From Solirubrobacteraceae bacterium (GTDB lineage: Bacteria; Actinomycetota; Thermoleophilia; Solirubrobacterales; Solirubrobacteraceae), in NCBI GenBank assembly GCA_030690545.1, contig JAUYGN010000044.1, forward strand, positions 1 through 37,731: 37,731 nucleotides of DNA. The letters are read 5' to 3'. Shown here piece after piece: positions 1 to 7,793 of this stretch. Below the pieces are notes generated by a model. It had not been told where the DNA came from and searched no databases. It was given only the letters and a program-made list of their open reading frames with translations. Both the position numbers and the translations under genes were made by a program. Numbering within the stretch: position 1 is the stretch's first letter; each line of letters opens with the position of its first letter.

Positions 1-714
1 GCCCGGAGCGCCCACCCAGCCGCCCCGGCGAGCGGCTCGCAGCGACCGCGACGGACCCGACGGCGGACGCTGCAGGAGCACCGCCGGACGCAGGCGCCGG
101 TCGGCGAGCATCCGGTCCAGCAGCGGCATCAGCGGCCAGTAGCTCACGAACACGGTGCTGCCGGGGCGCAGTCGGGACGGGAGACCGAGCTCGCGCACCA
201 CGGTGACCGCATGCTGGCGCGCCCCGCGCACCCGCGAGCCCCGCGGCGGGGAGGGACGATCGGCGGGCGGCGCATCGCGCCGCTCGACGACGTCGAGGCC
301 GGTGGCGGCCGCCACGGCCGCGGCGAGAAGGCGGCTGCGACGGTCGTCTCCGGCGAGCGTCAGGACGTCGACGTCGAAGCGCTCGACGGCGCGCCGCAGC
401 GCCTCGGCCCGGTAGACCAGCGTCGCGAGCGCCCATTCGATCTCGAGCTCCCACAACCACGACAGGCACAGCCCGTCGACCGTCAGCGCCTCGTCGACCA
501 GCTCCCGGCAGCGCGCCAGCGTAGCCAGGCTCGCGTCATGGATCTGCAGGCACACCTCGGGGTCGAGCCCGTCGTGGGCGAGCACCCCGTCCGGCAGATC
601 GATTCCATGGGCGGGATCCGGATCGAGGACCAGGTCGGACCCCGCGACGAGCCGGCGAGGATCGAGTCCGCGGGACGTGGCATGCACACGCATCGTCCTC
701 GTCGGACGGCTCAT
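1..714 (-). CDS. Partial protein of unknown function, 3' end outside window
   Basis: An uninterrupted reading frame runs from an ATG at 714 leftward off the window edge, giving 238 visible residues. A second in-frame ATG lies at 693; neither has a strong ribosome-binding site, so the start is uncertain. The visible part is soluble-looking, with no signal peptide or membrane segment. It contains a Trp/Glu-rich helix (LSWLWELEIEWALATLVYRA) and, near residue 190, a strand-like stretch FVSYWPLMPLLDRML. The alternation of hydrophobic strands and Arg-rich helices is compatible with a glycosyltransferase-like or capsule-synthesis fold, but I recognise no diagnostic motif and assign no function. It is divergent from the MBOAT gene that begins at 860. 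It is real rather than a shadow in that it stays open for over 700 bases with normal high-GC codon use. Confidence 0.6.
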   Translation of the reverse strand, partial: MSRPTRTMRVHATSRGLDPRRLVAGSDLVLDPDPAHGIDLPDGVLAHDGLDPEVCLQIHDASLATLARCRELVDEALTVDGLCLSWLWELEIEWALATLVYRAEALRRAVERFDVDVLTLAGDDRRSRLLAAAVAAATGLDVVERRDAPPADRPSPPRGSRVRGARQHAVTVVRELGLPSRLRPGSTVFVSYWPLMPLLDRMLADRRLRPAVLLQRPPSGPSRSLRAARRGGWVGAPG

Positions 715-859
715 GCGCGAGGCAACGTTCGCAGGCAGGTCAGATGGCTCATACTCGCTCGGCTCGCGCCTCGGCGGACTGGTGCCGACAGGGTAGAGCG
801 CGGTGCGCCCGCGCGACCGGCCCAGCAGGTCTCACCGCCAACTCTTTACGCTTGCGCCG
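715..859. other. Divergent intergenic region, 145 bp
   Basis: This gap lies between the leftward partial gene and the rightward MBOAT operon, so it should hold promoters for both. On the + strand a weak sigma-A-like pair can be drawn: TTCGCA near 729 and CATACT near 750. The match to consensus is poor. No inverted repeat longer than 6 bp stands out. Its last bases, just upstream of the TTG at 860, resemble the bases before the second MBOAT copy only over about ten positions. Confidence 0.3.
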
Positions 860-969
860 TTGCTCTTCCCGGCGGCCGTCTTTCTCCTCATCTTCCTGCC
901 GGCGACAGTCGCCGTTTACTGGACTGTTCCAGCACGGATGCGGATCGCGGTCCTGCTCGTCGCCAGCTA
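855..969. repeat. 115-bp segment nearly identical to 10048-10162 (5' end of MBOAT copy 1)
   Basis: By direct comparison this segment and 10048-10162 match at 113 of 115 positions; the only differences are at 907-908. It spans the start codon and the first 36 codons of each MBOAT gene. Even unusual low-GC codons (GTTTACTGGACTGTTCCA) are shared. From 970 onward the two genes differ at many third codon positions. Confidence 0.9.
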
Positions 970-2260
970 TGCCTTCTACCTCAGCTGGAACCCCGTCTAC
1001 GGGCTGCTGCTCGCATCCAGCACCGTCGCCAACTACGCGATCGCACGCGCGATCCCGGACTCCCCACACCCCAAACGCCTGCTCACGCTGGGCATCGTCA
1101 TCAACCTCAGCGTCCTCGCCTTCTTCAAGTACGCCGGCTTCCTGTCAAGCGCCGGCGCCGACCTGCTCGGCTGGCTCGGCGCCGACACCTCGGGCTTCGA
1201 CGGCCTCGACATCCTCCTCCCACTCGCGATCAGCTTCTTCACCTTCGAGATGATCAGCGTCCTGATCGACACCTACCGCCGCGACGTCCGCGTCGACAAC
1301 TTCCTCGTCTTCGCGACCTACAAGGCCTACTTCCCCAAGCTCGTCTCAGGACCGATCACCCGCTACCGCGAGCTCGCCCCACAGCTCCTGCGCCCAGCAC
1401 CGCTGACCTTCGAGCGCTTCCAATCCGGCCTCGCGCTATTCACGCTCGGCCTCGCCACCAAAGTCGCACTCGCCGACAACCTCGCCGTCCCCGCCGACCG
1501 CGCCTTCGCCGACCCCAGCACCGCCAGCGCCCACGTCATGGCCGTCGGCCTCGGCGCCTTCGGCCTACAGATCCTCTTCGACTTCGCCGCCTACACCACG
1601 ATGGCCCGCGGCGCCTCACGCATGCTCGGCCTCGAGCTCCCGCTGAACTTCCGCTACCCCTACGGCTCCGCCAGCCCATCAGAGTTCTGGCGACGCTGGC
1701 ACATCACCCTCTCGCGCTGGCTACGCGACTACCTCTACATCCCACTCGGCGGCAACCGCAAGGGCAAGCTGCTGACCTACCGCAACCTCATCATCACGAT
1801 GATCCTCGGCGGACTATGGCACGGCGCCGGCTGGCAATTCGCCGCCTGGGGCGCCCTACACGGCACCTTCCTCGCGCTGTCGCACGCCCTGCGCGGACGC
1901 ATCACCAACCCCTCCCCCCTCCTACGCCTCGGCGGCGCACTGACCACCCTCAGCGCCGTCTACTTCGCCTGGATCTTCTTCCGCGCCGACTCGATCGGCG
2001 CCGCCCTCGACGCGATCAACACCCTCACCGCACTACCAACCGAATCGCCACGCACCCTCCTGCTCGCCCCACTCGCCGCCACCGCACTGATCCTCGCCAG
2101 CTGGACCATGCCACGCCTCGCCAACCACGCACGCCGACTCGCAGCACGCAACGCCCGCCTACGCCCAATCGCCATCGCCACCGTCACACTCGCCTGCTGG
2201 ATCACCGCCATCACCCTCTCACGCTCCAGCCTCGCCCCCTTCGTCTACTTCGAATTTTGA
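860..2260 (+). CDS. MBOAT-family membrane O-acyltransferase (AlgI/DltB-like), copy 1
   Basis: This 466-residue polytopic protein belongs to the membrane-bound O-acyltransferase family, which passes acyl groups across the membrane to extracytoplasmic glycans (AlgI for alginate, DltB for teichoic acid). Family signatures are plain: the block SEFWRRWHITLSRWLRDYLY followed by IPLGGNRKG, and the catalytic-region histidines in GLWHGAGW and ALHG. Length is typical of AlgI/DltB. I place the start at TTG 860 because the duplicate at 10053 begins at the same TTG and similarity ends just upstream. It is followed after 37 bp by an SGNH partner gene. Codon use is odd: between about 1000 and 2250 the gene prefers C- and A-ending codons (CTC, CTA, CCA, GCA), while its duplicate and neighbours prefer CTG, CCG and GCG. 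The donor substrate cannot be read from sequence; acetyl or aminoacyl are both possible. Confidence 0.93.
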   Translation: MLFPAAVFLLIFLPATVAVYWTVPARMRIAVLLVASYAFYLSWNPVYGLLLASSTVANYAIARAIPDSPHPKRLLTLGIVINLSVLAFFKYAGFLSSAGADLLGWLGADTSGFDGLDILLPLAISFFTFEMISVLIDTYRRDVRVDNFLVFATYKAYFPKLVSGPITRYRELAPQLLRPAPLTFERFQSGLALFTLGLATKVALADNLAVPADRAFADPSTASAHVMAVGLGAFGLQILFDFAAYTTMARGASRMLGLELPLNFRYPYGSASPSEFWRRWHITLSRWLRDYLYIPLGGNRKGKLLTYRNLIITMILGGLWHGAGWQFAAWGALHGTFLALSHALRGRITNPSPLLRLGGALTTLSAVYFAWIFFRADSIGAALDAINTLTALPTESPRTLLLAPLAATALILASWTMPRLANHARRLAARNARLRPIAIATVTLACWITAITLSRSSLAPFVYFEF

Positions 2261-2268
2261 CCGGCCGC
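2255..2268. repeat. Junction motif shared with 11448-11461
   Basis: TTTTGACCGGCCGC covers the MBOAT stop codon and the bases after it. In copy 2 the identical 14-mer at 11448-11461 contains the overlapping TTG start of the SGNH partner. Here the TTG is followed by a short frame that ends at a TGA near 2299-2301, so it is a relic of that overlapping start. Homology between the two loci stops just after it. Confidence 0.8.
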
Positions 2269-2297
2269 ACACCACTCACCACCCTCGCGAGCCTGCC

Positions 2298-3362
2298 TTG
2301 AGCCACCCTCGGACACTGCTGCTCTGCGCCGGCTACATGGCGCTGCTGGTGATCGCCGCCGTGGCGGCCGACCGCGTCATCGCCAACCGGACGATCCCCA
2401 ACCCCGGCACCTTCGTCCCGGCCTACCGCTCCTTCCAGGAGTTCTTCGCGGGCGAGAAGCTGCGCCAGGTCGACGAGGTCGGAGGCCTTCCGTCGGTCTT
2501 CATCGGCAACTCGCGGACGGTCTTCGGCGTCGACCCGCTGGTCTTCGACAGGTCCGCTCGCGCAGGCGGGGCGCGGATCGCGTCGTACAACCTCGCGATG
2601 CCCACCGTCGACCCGCGCTTCTGGCCGTTGTTCTTCGGGGACTACTACGCCGAGCGAGCGCCCGAGCGGGTGCTGTACGGGATCACGGCGCGCGACATGG
2701 ACGCGCGCAACACGTCCGCCGAGGCCTACCAGGCCGCGTTCCTGGCGAGCCCCGGGTTCGCGAACCGCAACCGCTCGGGCATCTGGAAGCAGGCCGAGGA
2801 GGTGCTGGCGCAGATGTACACGCTGCGCGGGCGCGTGGAGGAGACGATCCGCTTCAACCGGCGCGACTTCTTCCGGCTCGCCGGTCAGCGCGACCGCCTG
2901 CGCCAGTACACGCTCGCCAACGCACGCGGCCACTCGGCGTTCCCGGCGCGCTACACGAAGCCCGAGAGCCTGCTGCTCCGCGAGCGCGAACGCTACGCCG
3001 GACGGGTGGACGGCAACCGGCTGCGGCCGGCAAGGGACAGGATCCACGCGCTCGAGCAGCTGCACCGCTGGGTGCGCGCGCACGGCGGCTGCCTGACCTT
3101 CTTCACCCTGCCCGTCTACTACGACCCCGAGCCGTGGGGCACGGAGGCGATGCGCCGCGACCTGGCCCGGCTCATGCGCAGGCTCGTGCGAGCGCTCCCG
3201 GGCACGGACTTCGTCGACGTCGGCGATCGGCTCCAGCGCAGCTACACGGTCAAGGAGTTCGGCGACCCCGACCACCTCAACGCGCGCGGCGCGGAGCGAT
3301 TCTCCGCCGACCTCGCGAACGCACTGGCCCCCACGCTGGGGCGCGGCTGCGGCGGCCCGTGA
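2298..3362 (+). CDS. Membrane-anchored SGNH-like protein, DltD/AlgX-type partner of MBOAT copy 1
   Basis: The 354-residue product has one N-terminal membrane anchor (about residues 6-26, LLLCAGYMALLVIAAVAAD) and an extracytoplasmic domain with SGNH hydrolase landmarks. These are the nucleophile block IGNSRTVFGV near residue 70 and the C-terminal D-x-x-H block (DPDHLNARG) near residue 323. Proteins of this layout sit next to MBOAT genes as DltD, AlgX/AlgJ or PatB and complete O-acyl transfer to the glycan outside the membrane. The start is a TTG; no better in-frame start gives the complete anchor. Its stop overlaps the GTG of the flippase gene (GTGA). It resembles the protein at 11450-12490 across its length, but far less closely than the two MBOATs resemble each other. 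Substrate is unknown. Confidence 0.85.
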   Translation: MSHPRTLLLCAGYMALLVIAAVAADRVIANRTIPNPGTFVPAYRSFQEFFAGEKLRQVDEVGGLPSVFIGNSRTVFGVDPLVFDRSARAGGARIASYNLAMPTVDPRFWPLFFGDYYAERAPERVLYGITARDMDARNTSAEAYQAAFLASPGFANRNRSGIWKQAEEVLAQMYTLRGRVEETIRFNRRDFFRLAGQRDRLRQYTLANARGHSAFPARYTKPESLLLRERERYAGRVDGNRLRPARDRIHALEQLHRWVRAHGGCLTFFTLPVYYDPEPWGTEAMRRDLARLMRRLVRALPGTDFVDVGDRLQRSYTVKEFGDPDHLNARGAERFSADLANALAPTLGRGCGGP

Positions 3363-5011
3363 CGGACGACGCCGCAGGGCCGGCAGCGAGATCGCCGCTC
3401 GAGGGCGGACCCCCCGCGCAGCACGGCGAGCAAGAGGGCTCGCTCCCCGGACCGGCCGTGGCCGGGCTGGCCGGGACGCCGCCCGGACGGCAGCGCAGCG
3501 CGATCGACGACGCCTCGGTGATCACGGCCGCGGCCTACGCCGCTCAGGTCCTCACCTTCTTCGCCGGGCTGATCCAGAAGGGACTGCTGGGCCCCGTCGG
3601 GACGGGCTACTGGGCGCTGATGCAGTCCTTCTGGCAGATCTCGAAGGTCGTGTCGGCCGGCGCCTTCGACGGGACCGGCCGGCAGATCCCCCTCTACCGC
3701 GGTCGCAGGGACTACGCCGGGGCGGCGGCCGTCTCGGACACCGGGTTCTCGTTCTCGCTCGTCGCGATGGCGGTGCTCGGCCTCGTCGTCACGAGCTTCG
3801 CGCTCGCGTTCGGCTCCGATTGGGCGCCGGAGATCCGCTTGGGCCTCGTGCTGCTCGGCGTGACCGGTCCGCTGCGCTGGCTCGGGGACGCGCACGAGGT
3901 GCTGCTGCACGCCACCCGCCGGTTCCGGCCGGCGTCCGTGGCGACGGTGCTGCAGGCGGTCGTCGCGCTGACCGCGCAGACCGCGCTCGTCGTCGCGTTC
4001 GGCTTCTACGGCATGTTCGCCGGCGTCGTGCTGGCCACGCTCGTCTCGCTCGCGTACTACGCGCGGATCGGCGTGACGAGCCTGCGGCGCCCGGCCTTTC
4101 GCTTCCGCGTCGAGCGCTCGCGCCTGGGGGAGCTCGTCGCCTTCGGCCTGCCGATCATGGTCTTCGGCCAGCTCTGGCTGCTGTTCATGGGGATCGACGT
4201 GCTGATCATCGCCGGCTTCATCGACGTCGAGAGCCTCGGCTACTACGCGCTCGCGGTGTCGGTGACGAGCTACGTCATGCACCTGCCGCGCAGCGTCGGG
4301 CAGGCGCTCTTCCCGCGCATGGCCGAGCTCTTCGGCGCCACGGGCGACGTCAGCTCGCTGTCGCGCTACGTCGGCGAAGCGCAACGGCTGCTCGCCTACA
4401 TGCTCGTCCCGGTGTTCGTCGCCGGCGCGTACTTCGCGATCCCGGTGCTGATCCGCCATGCGCTGCCGGAGTTCGAGCCGGCGATCGACGTCGTCCACAT
4501 CATGGTCGCCGGGAGCTTCATCATGGCGCTCTGCAGCCTGCCGATCAAGGCAATGCTGACAGCGGGACGGCGGCGCGCGCTGATCGTGCTCGTCGCGCTC
4601 TGCCTGGGCGTCAACGCGAGCGCCAACTACGTCGCCGTGGCCGTGCTCGAGAAGGGAATCGAGGGCGCGGCGGTGGCGACGGTCGCCAGCTACCTGTTCG
4701 CCTTCCTCGTGACGAGCGGCTACGGGCTGACGATGATGATCGGCGCGCGCCGGGCGCTCGCCCACATCGGTGAGCTGCTGCTCGCGTTCGCCTACGTCTG
4801 CGGCGCCCTGTGGGCGATCGAGACGCTCGTCGGCGACGGCGCCGGCCCGCTGGTCGGCGACGCGGCGACGGCCGCCGCCAAGCTCGCGCTGTTCCTCGTC
4901 GCGCTGACGCCGTGGCTGATCGTCGCGCAGGTGCAGCTCGGCGGCCTCAGCCGGGTGGCTGCGGCGCTGCGCTCGGTGCTCGGCGCGCTGGCGCGCCGGC
5001 GCGGACGCTGA
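3359..5011 (+). CDS. Polysaccharide flippase, Wzx/MOP superfamily
   Basis: A 550-residue integral membrane protein with about 12-14 hydrophobic segments and the pattern of lipopolysaccharide/exopolysaccharide flippases. These move polyprenyl-diphosphate-linked repeat units to the outer face of the membrane. The first segment begins near residue 55 (ITAAAYAAQVLTFFAGL). The preceding 50 residues are a Gly/Pro/Ala-rich cytoplasmic tail, longer than usual. GTG 3359 is chosen because it overlaps the preceding stop (GTGA), implying translational coupling with the SGNH gene. A downstream start would shorten the tail without losing a membrane segment. It ends 16 bp from the convergent carrier-protein gene. 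It is the only flippase in the window and thus the likely exporter for the locus. Confidence 0.88.
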   Translation: MTDDAAGPAARSPLEGGPPAQHGEQEGSLPGPAVAGLAGTPPGRQRSAIDDASVITAAAYAAQVLTFFAGLIQKGLLGPVGTGYWALMQSFWQISKVVSAGAFDGTGRQIPLYRGRRDYAGAAAVSDTGFSFSLVAMAVLGLVVTSFALAFGSDWAPEIRLGLVLLGVTGPLRWLGDAHEVLLHATRRFRPASVATVLQAVVALTAQTALVVAFGFYGMFAGVVLATLVSLAYYARIGVTSLRRPAFRFRVERSRLGELVAFGLPIMVFGQLWLLFMGIDVLIIAGFIDVESLGYYALAVSVTSYVMHLPRSVGQALFPRMAELFGATGDVSSLSRYVGEAQRLLAYMLVPVFVAGAYFAIPVLIRHALPEFEPAIDVVHIMVAGSFIMALCSLPIKAMLTAGRRRALIVLVALCLGVNASANYVAVAVLEKGIEGAAVATVASYLFAFLVTSGYGLTMMIGARRALAHIGELLLAFAYVCGALWAIETLVGDGAGPLVGDAATAAAKLALFLVALTPWLIVAQVQLGGLSRVAAALRSVLGALARRRGR

Positions 5012-5027
5012 CGCTGACGCCGGGCGT

Positions 5028-5288
5028 TCAAGCCTGCTCGGCGATGAAGCGCGAGAACGGGCCGATCGCGCGCAGCCGCTCGGGCTCGAGCTCCTCGAAG
5101 TCCACCTCGATCGCGAAGCGGGCCTCGACCGCGGCGATGATCTCCAGCATGCCCAGCGAGTCGATCAGGCCGGCATCGATCAGGTCGAGGTCGTCGGCGA
5201 CGCCCTCCGATGCGCGACCGCTGTCGGCGAGCGCGGGCGCGAGCTCGTCGAGCACGACGGCACGGACGGCTTCGGCGGTGACGTTCAT
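5028..5288 (-). CDS. Acyl/aminoacyl carrier protein, DltC-like
   Basis: This 86-residue acidic four-helix carrier protein has the phosphopantetheine attachment motif GLIDSLGMLEII; the Ser of DSLG is the modified residue, around residue 44. The following stretch AVEARFAIEV matches the layout of D-alanyl carrier proteins (DltC) and other stand-alone peptidyl carriers. Its ATG overlaps the stop of the adenylation gene (ATGA), so the two are co-translated and very likely partners: the adenylating enzyme loads an amino acid onto this Ser. There is no thioesterase or condensation domain nearby, so the loaded group is probably delivered to a membrane acyltransferase (the MBOATs at 860 or 10053), as in the Dlt pathway. 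A fatty-acid ACP is less likely because no fatty-acid genes are present. Confidence 0.9.
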   Translation of the reverse strand: MNVTAEAVRAVVLDELAPALADSGRASEGVADDLDLIDAGLIDSLGMLEIIAAVEARFAIEVDFEELEPERLRAIGPFSRFIAEQA

Positions 5289-6910
5289 TCGTCCTCCAGG
5301 ATCGCCGCCAGCGCGGCGCGGTCGGTCTTGCCGTTGGGGTTGAGCGGAAGCGCGTCGAGCGCATGGATCCGCCGCGGGACCATATGGGCGGGCAGGATCG
5401 CGCGCAGCCGGCCGCGCACGGCGGCCGGCTCGACGCCGGCGCCCGCGACGAACGCCTCGATCCCGTCGACGCCGACGTCGGTGCGCGGCCAGCCGAGCGC
5501 CGCGACCGCGTCGACGCCGGCCGCCTCGCGCAGCGCCGCCTCGACCTCGCCGAGCTCGATCCGCACGCCGCGCACCTTGACCTGGTCGTCGCGACGCCCG
5601 AGATAGGCGATCGGGGCCCCGCCCGGCGCGGGGCGGCGCACGACGTCGCCGGTGCGGTAGTGGACCTCGTCGCGGCCCGGCGGCACGACGTAGGCGAGCG
5701 CGGTGCGTTCCGGGTCGTCCCAGTAGCCGAGCGTCACCTGCGGCCCCCGCACGAGCAGCTCGCCGACCTCACCGGGCGCCACCTCGCGCAGCTCGGCGTC
5801 GACGATCACGACGCCGAGGTTGGGAAGCGGATGGCCGATCGGGACGATCCCGCGCTCGCACTCGGCCGGTGACGTGCTCGCGTCGAAGCGGTACAGCGTG
5901 CAGTCGACGGTCGCCTCGGTCGGGCCGTAGAGGTTCTCGACCGTCGAGCCGGGCGCCGCCGCGCCCCACGCCCGCGCGACCTCCAGCGGCAGCGGCTCGC
6001 CGGCGAACAGGCTCCAGCGCAGGTGGGGGTAGCTCCCCGGCTTCAGCGCTCCGAGCCGGCGCATGAAGATCGCCACCGAGGGCACCGAGAACCACACGGT
6101 CAACCGCGCCTCGCGCAGGTAGCGGCCCGGGTTGATCAGCGTCCTGGAGGACGGGCAGCAGACGCACGCGCCGCGCTCCCAGGCGACGAACATGTCGAAG
6201 ACCGAGTTGTCGAACGTCAGGTCGTGCGTCTGCGAGAAGCGGTCGTGCTCGTCGATCGCGTAGCGCTCGACGAGCGTGTCGACGTAGTTGGGCACGTTGC
6301 GATGGGCGACCATCACTCCCTTCGGCTGCCCCGTGCTCCCGGAGGTGAACAGCAGGTAGGCGATCGCGTCGGGATCGGCGGCGACCGGCGCCCACGACGA
6401 CGCCGGCTCGAGCTCGCGCGCCCCGACGACGCGCCGGCCCGGCAGGCGCTCGGCCAGCTCGGCGGCGCGCACGTCGTCGTGGTCGGGCGCGACGATCACC
6501 CGCGGGCCGTCGCCGCCCGCCCCGCCGAGGACGTCGGGCAGCTGCTCGGCCGACGCGTCGTCGACGACGAGCGCCGCGCAGCGCGAGCGCAGCAGCATCG
6601 TGCGCGTGCGCGCCGGCGGCAGCGTGCGGTTGAGCGGCACGTAGCCGTGGCCGTGCATGAGCACCCCGAGCAGGCCCGCGAACGCCGTCGCGCTGCGATG
6701 CGCGAAGACCGCCGTCAGCGCCGGGGCGTGTCCTCCGCCCGCCGCCTCGCGAGCGAGCGTCGCGGCGATCGCCTGCGCGCGCTCGCGCAGGCCGGCGTAG
6801 CTGTAGGTCTCGCCGGCGACCTCGAGCGCGGGGCGCTCCGGAAAGGCCTCGGCGCTGCGGAGGAACCCGCGCTGCAGGCTGCGTGGTCGCGTGCCGCGAG
6901 CGTTCGTCAT
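5285..6910 (-). CDS. Stand-alone amino-acid adenylation enzyme (DltA-like / NRPS A-domain)
   Basis: A single-domain 541-residue AMP-forming ligase. The core motifs appear in order: A3 LLFTSGSTGQPKGV near residue 186, A4 with FDNSVFD, A5 NLYGPTEATVD near 325, A7 YRTGD near 418, A8 GRRDDQVKVRGVRIELGE near 436, and A10 NPNGK near 523 with the catalytic Lys. The Asp of FDNSVFD is the residue that binds the alpha-amino group in amino-acid-activating enzymes, so the substrate is probably an amino acid. Hand alignment to GrsA gives pocket residues D-N-F-F-L-A-L-V-D. The region TVWFSVPSV and FAGEPLP resembles DltA, but the Cys of DltA (PSFxxxC) aligns with Met here. The ATG at 6910 overlaps the upstream methyltransferase stop, and its own stop overlaps the carrier start. 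Substrate identity is open. Confidence 0.92.
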   Translation of the reverse strand: MTNARGTRPRSLQRGFLRSAEAFPERPALEVAGETYSYAGLRERAQAIAATLAREAAGGGHAPALTAVFAHRSATAFAGLLGVLMHGHGYVPLNRTLPPARTRTMLLRSRCAALVVDDASAEQLPDVLGGAGGDGPRVIVAPDHDDVRAAELAERLPGRRVVGARELEPASSWAPVAADPDAIAYLLFTSGSTGQPKGVMVAHRNVPNYVDTLVERYAIDEHDRFSQTHDLTFDNSVFDMFVAWERGACVCCPSSRTLINPGRYLREARLTVWFSVPSVAIFMRRLGALKPGSYPHLRWSLFAGEPLPLEVARAWGAAAPGSTVENLYGPTEATVDCTLYRFDASTSPAECERGIVPIGHPLPNLGVVIVDAELREVAPGEVGELLVRGPQVTLGYWDDPERTALAYVVPPGRDEVHYRTGDVVRRPAPGGAPIAYLGRRDDQVKVRGVRIELGEVEAALREAAGVDAVAALGWPRTDVGVDGIEAFVAGAGVEPAAVRGRLRAILPAHMVPRRIHALDALPLNPNGKTDRAALAAILEDE

Positions 6911-7740
6911 CCGCCGTCGGCCGGCGAGTGCCAGGCGACGAGCGTCGTGGCGTTGCGCGGGTTGACGCCCATCAGCTCCGGTCGTACGGCATCGATCCGC
7001 AGGCGGCCCGCGCGCTCGGCGTCGCGCACGAGCGCGACGAGGTTCCGGTTGTAGCCGTGCTGCTCGGCGTACTCGCGCGAGCTGCCCTGCCGAGCGTGGC
7101 CGCCGACCTGCCAGCCGACCGGCTCGAAGTGCAGGCACGTCACGGTCTCGGCCAGATCGGCGATCGCGTCGATCACGGCCGGCGACAGCTCGGGCAGCTG
7201 CTCGATGCTGTGGCCGGTGAAGACGACGGCCTCGCGCGCGCGGCCGAGCGCGGCCAGGCTCGGAGCCTCGTAGTCGAACTCGAGCGAGCGGAAGCGCAGC
7301 TCGGGATCCAGGCCGGCGAGCCGCGCGGCCGTCTGGCGCCCGGCTTCGGTCAGCTCGGCGCCGACGTAGAGCGCGTCGCGCGGACCGCCCGCCAGCCACG
7401 TGCCGAGGATGTGCCAGCCCCAGCCGGAGCCGAGCTCGACGACGAGGTCGGTCTGCGGGGTGCAGGCGTCGAGCACCGCCTCGACGGCCATCGCCTGCAG
7501 CGCGCCGAAGGCGAGGCTGCGCGGCAGCGTCAGCGGCGCGCCCTCGAGGATGGCGTCGTGCGGCTCGAGGCCGTCGCCGGGATGGGCGTAGGCGCGCACG
7601 ACGCGGGCATGGATGCGGGCCAGCCCCGCCGCGGTGCCCTCGGCTTCGATCTCGCGTTCGACGAGGCGCTGCACCGCGGGCCACTTCTGCTCGCCGTACT
7701 CGCGCTCGACGCGCTCTCGGGTTCGGGCCGTGGCGGTCAC
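6907..7740 (-). CDS. SAM-dependent methyltransferase-like protein, first gene of the adenylation/carrier operon
   Basis: The 277-residue product has a class I methyltransferase core: motif I VVELGSGWGWHI at about residue 104, an acidic end of strand 2 (YVGAELTEAG), and later strands VVFTGHSIEQL and VTCLHFEPVGWQ. I choose GTG 7740 (VTATARTRERVE) because residues upstream of it have no domain-like character and because it leaves a 53-bp divergent promoter region. The stop overlaps the ATG of the adenylation gene (ATGA). The position suggests it modifies either the aminoacyl substituent or the sugar that receives it. The His-Ser-Ile-Glu motif after strand 4 is typical of a loose methyltransferase family of unknown targets. 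Specificity is not known. Confidence 0.8.
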   Translation of the reverse strand: MTATARTRERVEREYGEQKWPAVQRLVEREIEAEGTAAGLARIHARVVRAYAHPGDGLEPHDAILEGAPLTLPRSLAFGALQAMAVEAVLDACTPQTDLVVELGSGWGWHILGTWLAGGPRDALYVGAELTEAGRQTAARLAGLDPELRFRSLEFDYEAPSLAALGRAREAVVFTGHSIEQLPELSPAVIDAIADLAETVTCLHFEPVGWQVGGHARQGSSREYAEQHGYNRNLVALVRDAERAGRLRIDAVRPELMGVNPRNATTLVAWHSPADGG

Positions 7741-7773
7741 GCGTCGCAGCTTACCTGCGGGCTGGCGGCACAC

Positions 7774-7788
7774 CGCGTACCGTACGCG
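7774..7788. promoter_or_regulatory. Perfect 15-bp inverted repeat in a divergent promoter region
   Basis: CGCGTAC-C-GTACGCG is a perfect palindrome with a single-base centre at 7781. It lies in the 53-bp gap between the divergent methyltransferase operon (start 7740, -) and the TylF-like gene (start 7794, +), six bases before the ATG of the latter. Its size and place fit an operator for a dimeric repressor controlling both directions. GC-rich DNA makes short palindromes common, so this is a candidate only. Confidence 0.4.
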
Positions 7789-7793
7789 CGCAC

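Noticed and set aside
211-2301. A 696-codon + strand frame covering the first 2.3 kb
   Set aside because: Out of frame with the MBOAT. The translation turns into His/Arg/Pro repeats typical of a shifted C-rich gene.
3242-4765. A 507-codon minus-strand frame opposite the flippase
   Set aside because: Composition dominated by Arg, Asp, Glu and His with no pattern. The + strand frame has regular membrane segments.
5028-7740. Non-ribosomal peptide or siderophore cluster
   Set aside because: Only one adenylation and one carrier domain, no condensation or thioesterase domain, and all surrounding genes belong to glycan synthesis.
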